The notes beneath the pieces are model-generated. The model made no database searches. It saw only the letters and a list, made by a program, of their open reading frames with translations, and was not told where the DNA came from. 64,000 bases of DNA, from positions 124,001-188,000 of the forward strand of contig JAXLYO010000006.1 of the NCBI GenBank assembly GCA_046351415.1. The letters run 5' to 3'. This DNA is from JABFRG01 sp046351415 (GTDB lineage Bacteria; Myxococcota_A; Polyangia; Polyangiales; Polyangiaceae). Position numbers and translations under genes: made by a program. Below are positions 51,272-58,467 of this stretch, piece by piece (position 1 is the first letter of the stretch; each line of letters starts with the position of its first letter).

Positions 51272-53332
51272 ATGCTTTCCATCCAACAACCTCGACGGGC
51301 GCGACGCCGTGCAGGGTTGGCTCTCTTCGCGACGGCATCTACCCTCGTCGCTCTAGCTTCCTGCCAGGAGCCCACGCAGGTCTACCTTCTGCTCCGCTCC
51401 GACATGCCTTGCGGACTTCCCCCGAGCGAAGGGTACGGCGTGCGCGAAGTGCGCATCTTCGTTGCGCCCGACGAAGCGACGTTGCGAAACCGCGTCGAGA
51501 GCGGCCTCGCCAGTGCGACGCTGTCGAGCTGCAAGGGGCCGGGCGAGCTCGGCACGATTGCACTCGTGCGAGAGAACTCTGACAGCGTTTACGTCAAGGT
51601 CATCACGAGTCTCGATCAGCGTCTCGCCAGCGGCTCTGCGGCGCCGAGCCGCAACGTCGCGGATTGCCCGAGTGAAGGCGGGAACGAAAAGGCTTCCGCG
51701 CGATGCTTGGTTTCTTCACGCCGCTTTCAGTACACGCGTCACACGACGCAATACCTGCCGATCACACTCGAAGAAAGCTGCGTGCCGCAATGGTGGCAAT
51801 GCCCCGCCGGAAAGACGTGCATCAGCGGAACCTGTCAGTCGGATGACGTTCCATTGAGCTCGGAGGTACCGCCGATCGCACCCAAGCCGCGAACAGACGG
51901 CGGGTCCGCGGAGTCCTCCGTTGCGGACGTGACGATGCCTGAAGCAAGTGTCGACGCCGATACAGCGGACTATCCCGTCGAGATGTCCCTCGGAGATTTC
52001 CACACCTGCGCGCTCTACAAGCGCGGGGACGTCCGATGTTGGGGACTCGGCCTCTACGGACAGCTCGGCCAAGGAAACACCGCGAACGTAGGAATTGCCA
52101 GGGCAGGCATGGAGAACCTGCCACGCATCGACCTGCCAGCGAACGATCCCGCTGTGGCGATCTCCGCGGGGGGCTTCCGAACCTGCGCCGCTTTGCAGTC
52201 GGGTCGCCTGCTGTGCTGGGGCTGGGACGGAGGCGAATTCGGCGTCCCCGCTGGAGTACTCGGGTACACGGGAGCGGTTCCGAACGCGCGTGGCGACGCT
52301 CCAGGGGAGATCGCCTCGCTTCCGACCGGAGGTGTGCTGGCGGCGAACAAGGCCGTGAAGCGCGTGTCGGTATCGCTGGGAGCGCACACGTGCGCATGGA
52401 ACGACATGAACCAAGTTTGGTGCTGGGGCCAGAACGATCACGGACAGCTTGGCACCGGAGACAAGCAGGAACGCGTCGGCGGTCCCGCCGGCTTGACCAA
52501 CCTCGTCGCCGTGGCGATCGGCGCTGGCGACGCTGGCGCCATGAACCTTTCAGCACAGTTCGCCGTGGGGAACCGACACAGCTGCGCCATCGTGCCTCCG
52601 AGCGGGACCGTACGCTGCTGGGGCGCAAACGCCAGCCCATTCCTGGGCCTTCTTGGGGCCGAGAGTAACACCCCCTTTGCCACCACGCCCTTCGACTCCA
52701 AGGTCACGCACGATGGCGCGCAGGCCGTCCAGATCGGCGCCGGCCAATATCATACTTGCGCGCTCCTGAAGACCCAAGCCAATACATTCGCCGTGCGGTG
52801 CTGGGGCACGAACGACTACGGACAACTCGGAACCAACTCTACGGTCTACTACGGTGGCGTCCCTGGCAACTACGGAAGCTACTCCGTCGAAAAGATGAAA
52901 CTCTTGCCCCAAGTGGTCTTCCCTCAGGGCGCGACCGCCGATCTCATCGCCGTCGGCCCCTTCCACAACTGCGCACGCATGCAGTCGGATCACAAGAAGG
53001 TGGTCTGCTGGGGTCGCAACAACGCAGGACAGCTCGGCGACGGTGCGGCAGGCGACGCTCTCGTGCGCGGCAACAGCAGCCTAAACTCGGTTGCAAGCGC
53101 GCCGCCCCTCACTTTTCCCTCCCGCGTCGTACGCCTCGCTGCAGGTGGCGACAATGTCTCCGGAAAAGGACACTCCTGCGCACTTCTCGAGGATCACTCC
53201 ATGTGGTGCTGGGGCAACAACGGCGATCGTGTGGGCACGACGATTCCGCGCTTCGGCCAACTCGGCGTCGCAAGCACGCAAGCCGAAGTGCTCGTCCCCA
53301 CGCAGGTAGTCGCGCCGCTCCTGCCGCCCTGA
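51272..53332 (+). CDS. Lipoprotein with CQ-PTQV module and seven RCC1 repeats
   Basis: The 686-aa protein has a signal peptide ending LASC, then the N-terminal module QEPTQVYLLLRSDMPC that it shares with the MopE-type lipoprotein at 2272-3525. The linker is Pro/Ser-rich. The C-terminal 460 residues contain seven CWG-type repeats (RCWGLGLYGQLGQGN, WCWGQNDHGQLGTGD, RCWGTNDYGQLGTNS and others), enough for a seven-bladed propeller. Unlike the RCC1 protein at 40598 it lacks Calx-beta domains. Extracellular ligand binding is inferred. Confidence 0.88.
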   Translation: MLSIQQPRRARRRAGLALFATASTLVALASCQEPTQVYLLLRSDMPCGLPPSEGYGVREVRIFVAPDEATLRNRVESGLASATLSSCKGPGELGTIALVRENSDSVYVKVITSLDQRLASGSAAPSRNVADCPSEGGNEKASARCLVSSRRFQYTRHTTQYLPITLEESCVPQWWQCPAGKTCISGTCQSDDVPLSSEVPPIAPKPRTDGGSAESSVADVTMPEASVDADTADYPVEMSLGDFHTCALYKRGDVRCWGLGLYGQLGQGNTANVGIARAGMENLPRIDLPANDPAVAISAGGFRTCAALQSGRLLCWGWDGGEFGVPAGVLGYTGAVPNARGDAPGEIASLPTGGVLAANKAVKRVSVSLGAHTCAWNDMNQVWCWGQNDHGQLGTGDKQERVGGPAGLTNLVAVAIGAGDAGAMNLSAQFAVGNRHSCAIVPPSGTVRCWGANASPFLGLLGAESNTPFATTPFDSKVTHDGAQAVQIGAGQYHTCALLKTQANTFAVRCWGTNDYGQLGTNSTVYYGGVPGNYGSYSVEKMKLLPQVVFPQGATADLIAVGPFHNCARMQSDHKKVVCWGRNNAGQLGDGAAGDALVRGNSSLNSVASAPPLTFPSRVVRLAAGGDNVSGKGHSCALLEDHSMWCWGNNGDRVGTTIPRFGQLGVASTQAEVLVPTQVVAPLLPP

Positions 53333-53389
53333 GACCGGAAGCTCTGAGAGCGGAAGAGTTGTATCGGGCGAGTGCGTCGCGGCCGCGAC

Positions 53390-54346
53390 TTAGAAACGTA
53401 CTCCGCCCGTGTAGATCCTGCCCGGCGCGAGCGTGCCTGAGCCCGGGGTCTTCTCTGTATTGCTCGCGACGACGATCCCCAGGATCGCCCCTCCAACGAT
53501 GGCAACGCCGCCTCCGACGAGCCCCCAAAAGGCACCTGTCTTCGTAAACGGCGGCGTGGCCAAGGTATCGACTTTGATCAAATGCCGCTGGCCTTCGAGC
53601 ACGAGCACCGACCTTCGCGTGGGTTCGAAGCCATCTTTCGACAGCTGGATGTCATGCTCTCCCGAGAGGACCGAACCTTCCCACGGAACGACGCCAACCA
53701 CTTTGCCATCGAGACGCGCGAGGACGCCGGGAGCAGATTCGATGCGCAGCACGCCTTGGCTCGCCCGAGCCGTGAGCACTGCGCGCACGACGTTCGACTG
53801 CCTTGCGCGCAGGTCGACCTCCACCGAGAACGGGAGGTAACCTTCCTTGCGGACCTCGACGCGCGTCTTGCCCGCTCGCACACGAAGAAGCGTGGAGCCC
53901 GCGCGACAGGTGTCGAGTCTTCGGTCGTCTACGAAGATCTCGGCCCCGACAACCGAACACTCGAGCGAGAGCGTGGCCACCCGACCTCGCAGGTCCTCGA
54001 GGAGCGCATCGAAGTCGCCCACCTTGGCTCGCAGGTCCTGCGGCGCCACTTTGTCGAAGGCCTCCAGTGCTTCGAGCGCCGCGGGAAAGTTCCCCATGGC
54101 TTGGAACGTGCGCCCCTTGTTGTAAATGAGGCTCGCGCGGAGAATCACGCTCTTTGCGTGCGTCAGACCTTCGTCGAACTTCTCGAGCGCGCGCTCGTAG
54201 TTGAGGGCGTTCATTTCCGCGTTGCCTTGCTCCTTGAGCTCGGCGGCGAGAGCGTCCTCGTTGCCAGGCGCATCGGCGTACGCCATCGATGACAGGGAGA
54301 CGAGGACAGCGACGCAAGGGCAAAGGACTCGACGGAAGACGTTCAT
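53390..54346 (-). CDS. Secreted TPR protein with PEGA domains and C-terminal membrane helix
   Basis: The 318-aa protein has a signal peptide, TPR-like helices (ELKEQGNAEMNALNYERALEK; LIYNKGRTFQAMGNFPAALE), then two PEGA-type beta domains (GAEIFVDDRRLDTCRAGSTL, then GVLARLDGKVVGVVPWEGSV; each with a 'V--DG---G-tP' core) and a Gly-rich transmembrane helix (WGLVGGGVAIVGGAILGIVV). This layout is common in myxobacterial envelope proteins and binds peptidoglycan or other partners in some; the role here is unknown. It is convergent with the RCC1 gene. Confidence 0.82.
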   Translation of the reverse strand: MNVFRRVLCPCVAVLVSLSSMAYADAPGNEDALAAELKEQGNAEMNALNYERALEKFDEGLTHAKSVILRASLIYNKGRTFQAMGNFPAALEALEAFDKVAPQDLRAKVGDFDALLEDLRGRVATLSLECSVVGAEIFVDDRRLDTCRAGSTLLRVRAGKTRVEVRKEGYLPFSVEVDLRARQSNVVRAVLTARASQGVLRIESAPGVLARLDGKVVGVVPWEGSVLSGEHDIQLSKDGFEPTRRSVLVLEGQRHLIKVDTLATPPFTKTGAFWGLVGGGVAIVGGAILGIVVASNTEKTPGSGTLAPGRIYTGGVRF

Positions 54347-54441
54347 GGCGCTCGGTTGAAGGAGAACACCGAGAGTCTACCAGCGCCGCACGCAGCCACG
54401 AAAGCGCCATGCAAGGTTGAGCTTGCAGCCGGCCCTCTGCG

Positions 54442-55251
54442 CTACTCCTCCTCTTCGTCGCTCTCGTCGTAGGTTTCGTCAGAGTCTTCACCCACGTCAG
54501 AGTCTTCGTCATCGTCACTGTCCGTGACGGGGTCGTTCCCGACGTCTTCGCCGTCATCCCACCACGAGGTCGAACCGCCGCTCACGGTCATGTCGTTCGA
54601 CTCGCTACACGTTTCCAAACTCTGGGTGCGGCTCTCCTCGATGGCTCCGTCCCGGCGAACCGTGTACAGCGTCTCGGTGCGCTCGCAGCCTTCGCCCCAG
54701 AGCGTCTTCACCCAGTAGCCTTCGGCCGTAGGCGTCACGTTTCTTGCTCCGCAAACGACCGCAGGCTCCGCGAGGGCGATCTGAAGTAGTGCAACAGCCT
54801 CGGCGTCCCGCTCGATCGGTGCCACCATGGGCCCGAGCTCCGACCCATTGCGGATGCGGATCACCTCGTCGCCTCGGGTCACGATCGCAAAGTCGGCCCC
54901 TCCCGTGTACTTGGGCATGTCTCCAGGAAGCGACCAGCCCGGGTTGTCTGTCTTTTCCCGCGACATGCTCACCAACTTCGTGAGGCATGCGTTCTTGTTC
55001 GACGCGTCAGCGCAAGGGACTCCAAGTACCACGCGCTGCCGAACGAACAGGGGTTCTGTCGAGAGCAAGCTCGGATGCGCCTCGTAGAACACGGCTCCCT
55101 CCACGTCCGAAGCCAGCGAGAAGACCGCATAACGCGAGTCATCGGACGAGAGGCACGGTACGGCCCGCTGCATCGTCGTCTCTCGCGAGCAAGCAGCCAT
55201 CGTGAAGAACGTCGCAGAAAGAAGGAGAACCGGCAGCCGTCGTGCAACCAT
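54442..55251 (-). CDS. Lipoprotein with strongly acidic C-terminal tail
   Basis: The 269-aa product (start ATG 55251; GTG 55287 also in frame) has a signal peptide ending MAAC. The central region has six Cys and looks globular with no recognised domain. The last 40 residues are almost all Asp/Glu/Ser (DSDDDEDSDVGEDSDETYD), which could bind calcium or cationic surfaces. It is on the same strand as the PEGA protein, 95 bp upstream of it, and faces the lipoprotein at 55555. Confidence 0.65.
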   Translation of the reverse strand: MVARRLPVLLLSATFFTMAACSRETTMQRAVPCLSSDDSRYAVFSLASDVEGAVFYEAHPSLLSTEPLFVRQRVVLGVPCADASNKNACLTKLVSMSREKTDNPGWSLPGDMPKYTGGADFAIVTRGDEVIRIRNGSELGPMVAPIERDAEAVALLQIALAEPAVVCGARNVTPTAEGYWVKTLWGEGCERTETLYTVRRDGAIEESRTQSLETCSESNDMTVSGGSTSWWDDGEDVGNDPVTDSDDDEDSDVGEDSDETYDESDEEEE

Positions 55252-55554
55252 GGCGTCGGGAACGATGTTTTGCAGTCGCCGTGCCACCCTTCAGGCACGC
55301 GAAACTCCGCGTGATTCGCCCAGCGACGGCCGTGAGTCCAGGGATGCGACCCAAGGGAGTGGCGCGAGCTCGGCACACCCAGTGTGAACGAACGTGCACG
55401 CGGCGATCGCTTACCCCTTGCGATGCAAGCGCCAGCATGGCCACTCCTCGCAGGCCCACAGAGACCAAATCGGACATGGCCACCGCTCACAGGTGCAGAT
55501 TGCACTCGTTTCGCTCAAACATGTATTCCCCGCTCTTACCGACGGAGAAGCTCC
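55252..55554. other. 303-bp divergent intergenic region
   Basis: It lies between the acidic-tail lipoprotein (minus) and the lipoprotein at 55555 (plus). No gene or clear promoter pair was recognised; open frames here are shadows. Confidence 0.3.
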
Positions 55555-56331
55555 ATGACCAAGCATATCGCGACGACTCTTCCTGCTCTTGCTGCTCTTG
55601 CTCTCACCGCTCTTTTCGGCTGCGCTTCCGCGGACGACACCGCAGGGGCCGAGACCGATGCGGACATCACGGCGGCACAGCATGCGCAAGCAATCGCCGC
55701 CTGCGAGAAGACCGAAAAGCAAGCCATCGGCCGCGATGGTTCGATGTACGGAATCATCGCCGCCATGGAGAAGTCTCAGGCCTGCTTCCAAAAGGCGAAC
55801 GACAAGTCGATTGCCCAGCTCGACAAACGCCGACGCACAACGATTGCCAAGCAGCGTTTCGAGGCGTTCCGCACGAGCCGCTTCGAGTTCTGTGACGCCC
55901 CGACCCAGGGTCAGTCTCAAGGCACTTCCGGGTATTCTGTGCAGGTGGGGTGCAGACGCGATGCGGAGTACGACTTGGCGATCTTCCTCGAGCTGCACGC
56001 GCAACTCGGCGGAACGAGCACCGCCCCCTGTTCCCAGTTCACCTGCCATCCACTCGCTGCCGAAATCAAAGCGTGCTCCACGAAGCGCACGCAAACGCGC
56101 GGCACGCTCGAGACCCTCAGCCGCTGCGAGGAAGACGCCCTCGCTGCTCGCATCTCGAGCGTAGACCTCTCGATTCCTCCCGGCACGCTCAGCGCAGCCG
56201 TGAACGCCGGCAACGAATTCTGCGACTTCGTCACCTTCAAGGTGGGTCGGGATCGAGCGGGCAACGAGGATGCAAGCGCCGCGTGCCGCACGGACGTGAC
56301 ATCCGCGCTCTATGCGCTCTGCGCGGAGTGA
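55555..56331 (+). CDS. Secreted lipoprotein, acidic-tether class, Cys-paired
   Basis: The 258-aa protein has GGAGAAG eight bases before the ATG, a signal peptide ending LFGC and an acidic tether (ASADDTAGAETDADITAAQ). The body is helical with about nine further Cys (IAACEKTEKQAIG, CFQKAND, CDAPTQG, CRRDAEYDL, CSQFTCHPLAAEIKAC), spaced like a disulfide-linked helical bundle. No family was recognised. It ends 10 bp before the convergent MerR-type gene. Confidence 0.7.
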   Translation: MTKHIATTLPALAALALTALFGCASADDTAGAETDADITAAQHAQAIAACEKTEKQAIGRDGSMYGIIAAMEKSQACFQKANDKSIAQLDKRRRTTIAKQRFEAFRTSRFEFCDAPTQGQSQGTSGYSVQVGCRRDAEYDLAIFLELHAQLGGTSTAPCSQFTCHPLAAEIKACSTKRTQTRGTLETLSRCEEDALAARISSVDLSIPPGTLSAAVNAGNEFCDFVTFKVGRDRAGNEDASAACRTDVTSALYALCAE

Positions 56332-56341
56332 CACGTTCGGT

Positions 56342-57325
56342 CTAGGTCGAGGATCGCGCTCGCTCGAGTGCTTCCTCTAGGGAAACCCACGTGTCCACGA
56401 TGTCGACGCGTGGCACTTTCACGCTTCTTGCTCCCGTACCACCGACCCACAGCGCCGTAGAGTTGGGAAGCTTCGAACGAAGCGCGCGGATCGATCGCTT
56501 GGCGACTGCCGGATCGAATTCGTTGCTCACGGCGACCCCCACGATGTCCGCACGCAGGGCTTTGCCTGCGTCGGCGAGCTCATCGACGGGAGTTTGGCCC
56601 CCGAGGAGACGCACTCTCGCACCGCTTGCCGAGAGGTAGAGCGACACGAAGAGAAGTGGCAACGAGTAAATCTCGCCCGGTAGCGCACCGAGCACGATGG
56701 TCGGAGACACGCCCGTGGGTTGCACCTCGGCGAACATTTGCCGGAGGATGGTGGTCATCGAATCCGTGGCGAGGTGCTCGTGGCGAACGGAGATCCGCGC
56801 GCTCTCCCACGCCCGTCCGACTTCCACCATCAATGGGTGCGCGAATTCGACCAGAAACCGACGCACGTCCGTCGTCGCCTTCTTTCGCCGCAGCGCGCTG
56901 TCGAACTCGTCCATGCGTTCACTCGCAAGGAGCGCGAGCATCGATCGGATGGAGACGAGGTCTGTCGAGGCTTCGGACGGCGGCGGCGGACCGGCTTCGC
57001 TTCCCGCCCCAGCGACGTGTCGCAATTCTTCGAACGACTTGTGAATGACGTCGCCGATGCGATAGCCGCGCGCGAGTGCGCGTTTGATCCACTTGAGACG
57101 TTCGATGTCCGCCGCGGAGTATACGCGCCGGTCGCTCCCTGGCCTGCGCTCTGGTGAGGGAAAGCCGAAGCGACGTTCCCACGCACGCAACACCAGAGCT
57201 CCAATGCCGGTCTCCAGTTCGACGGCGCGAATGGTGCTGCCTGAAACCTTCGGAAGACCCGCCAGGGATTCGGGCGGACCTTCCACGGACTTGCGAGAAG
57301 TCGGGTCGACAGGGCGGGCCACCAT
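56342..57325 (-). CDS. MerR-type regulator with cobalamin-binding fold (CarH/LitR-like), axial His missing
   Basis: The 327-aa protein has a MerR winged helix at residues 31-100 (TIRAVELETGIGALVLRAWE, RVYSAADIERLKWI), a four-helix bundle, and a Rossmann-like B12 domain ending VGGTGAR. The W-x9-EH motif of CarH photoreceptors is intact (Trp173, Glu183-His184), but the lower-ligand motif E/D-x-H-x-x-G reads EIYSLP (Glu218, Tyr220, Pro223). Cobalamin, if bound, would lack its usual His ligand. CarH/LitR proteins repress light-inducible genes in the dark. It diverges from ribA and a photolyase operon, with three ATAC repeats at 11-bp pitch between them. Confidence 0.88.
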   Translation of the reverse strand: MVARPVDPTSRKSVEGPPESLAGLPKVSGSTIRAVELETGIGALVLRAWERRFGFPSPERRPGSDRRVYSAADIERLKWIKRALARGYRIGDVIHKSFEELRHVAGAGSEAGPPPPSEASTDLVSIRSMLALLASERMDEFDSALRRKKATTDVRRFLVEFAHPLMVEVGRAWESARISVRHEHLATDSMTTILRQMFAEVQPTGVSPTIVLGALPGEIYSLPLLFVSLYLSASGARVRLLGGQTPVDELADAGKALRADIVGVAVSNEFDPAVAKRSIRALRSKLPNSTALWVGGTGARSVKVPRVDIVDTWVSLEEALERARSST

Positions 57326-57353
57326 TTGACTTAATCTATACGAAAGTTATACA
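57326..57353 (+). promoter_or_regulatory. Predicted promoter of the ribA-photolyase operon
   Basis: TTGACT (57326-57331), a 16-bp spacer and TATACA (57348-57353) read as a -35/-10 pair for ribA. The -10 coincides with the second ATAC repeat, so a bound repressor would occlude it. Confidence 0.55.
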
Positions 57354-57363
57354 TAAGCAATAC
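57338..57363. promoter_or_regulatory. Three ATAC direct repeats at 11-bp pitch (CarH-type operator)
   Basis: ATAC begins at 57338, 57349 and 57360, each exactly 11 bp from the next, in the 76-bp gap between the regulator and ribA. CarH-type repressors are known to bind 11-bp direct repeats as tetramers, so this is the likely operator for both directions. Confidence 0.6.
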
Positions 57364-57401
57364 AGAACACGTGACTGTACCCCCTTGCCCCGGGAAATCT
57401 C

Positions 57402-58055
57402 ATGAGCACTTCCACCCAAAGCCCCATTGAACCCGCTCGCGTCGTCATCGAGAGCGAGGCGCTGTTGCCCTCGGAGTTCGGACATTTCCGCATCGTGATC
57501 TTCTCCAACAACCGAGACGGAAAGGAACACCTCGCGATGGTGCATGGAGACGTGCGCGAGGCTGCCGACGTCGTCACGCGTGTGCACTCCGAGTGCCTCA
57601 CGGGAGACGTCATGGCGTCCCTCCGCTGCGACTGCCGTTCACAGCTCGAGCGTTCGATGCGTCACGTGGGAAGTCTGCCGCGCGGAATCGTGCTCTACAT
57701 GCGACAAGAGGGCCGCGGCATCGGCCTCACGAACAAAATCCGCGCATACGGCCTCCAAGAGCGAGGGCTCGACACCGTGGAGGCAAACCTCGCACTCGGC
57801 TTCCGGGACGACCACCGGGATTACGGCGTGGCCGCGGCCATGCTGCGCGCACTCGACGTATCTTCCATCCAGCTCCTCACCAACAATCCAGACAAGGTAC
57901 GAAAGCTCGAGCAAGAGGGCATCACGGTGAGTGCGCGTCTTCCGGTGCAAATTCCCGCCAACATCCACAATCACCGCTACTTGAAGACCAAGGCACTTCG
58001 CTCGGGTCACTTCATCGACGTCGACGGAGATGCGCAGTTCGGGGTATGCGCATGA
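57402..58055 (+). CDS. ribA: GTP cyclohydrolase II
   Basis: The 217-aa protein is a complete RibA: HSECLTGDVMASLRCDCRSQ carries the three zinc Cys, YMRQEGRGIGLTNKIRAYGL the catalytic core and DNR/NNPDKV-type GTP contacts follow (TNNPDKVRKLEQEGI, then NHRYLKTKALRSGH). It opens the riboflavin pathway by converting GTP to 2,5-diamino-6-ribosylamino-pyrimidinone phosphate. Its place beside a flavin-dependent photolyase and a light-type regulator suggests supply of FAD or deazaflavin. The stop overlaps the next start (ATGA), so it is the first gene of an operon. Confidence 0.95.
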   Translation: MSTSTQSPIEPARVVIESEALLPSEFGHFRIVIFSNNRDGKEHLAMVHGDVREAADVVTRVHSECLTGDVMASLRCDCRSQLERSMRHVGSLPRGIVLYMRQEGRGIGLTNKIRAYGLQERGLDTVEANLALGFRDDHRDYGVAAAMLRALDVSSIQLLTNNPDKVRKLEQEGITVSARLPVQIPANIHNHRYLKTKALRSGHFIDVDGDAQFGVCA

Positions 58056-58456
58056 GTCCGCGCGCACCTTTCGTCTTCGAGGTGTTCTACGACGGCGCTT
58101 GCCCCCTCTGCACGCGCGAGATCCACATGCTCATGCGTCTCGACCGACAGCGACGCATCCGCTTCACCGACATCGCCGACCCCGCATTCGACCCGAGTGA
58201 GGTTGGTGTGACGTGGAACGATCTCATGGAACGCATCCATGGCCGCATGACCGACGGCACGCTCGTCACCGGTGTAGAAGTGTTCCGAAAGCTCTACGGT
58301 GCTGTGGGGTTCGGCTGGGTGGTCTCCATGACGAGGTGGCCTCTGGTTTCCCACGCGCTCGAAGCTGGCTATCGCGTATTCGCGAAGAACCGTCTCAAGT
58401 GGACGGGCCGCTGCACGGATGCGTGCAGTCTCCCCGCGAAGCAGGTGTCCGCCTAG
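58052..58456 (+). CDS. DCC (DUF393) thiol-disulfide oxidoreductase family protein
   Basis: The 134-aa protein has the family signature YDGACPLCTREIHMLMRLD at the N-terminus, with the D-x-x-C-x-x-C redox motif, and RIRFTDIADPAFDPSEVG and a GVEVFRKLYGAVG segment further on. The family is related to thioredoxins and often sits beside photolyase/cryptochrome genes. It overlaps ribA by four bases and ends 11 bp before the photolyase start, so the three genes are co-transcribed. Confidence 0.9.
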   Translation: MSPRAPFVFEVFYDGACPLCTREIHMLMRLDRQRRIRFTDIADPAFDPSEVGVTWNDLMERIHGRMTDGTLVTGVEVFRKLYGAVGFGWVVSMTRWPLVSHALEAGYRVFAKNRLKWTGRCTDACSLPAKQVSA

Positions 58457-58467
58457 CTACGTCGCCC

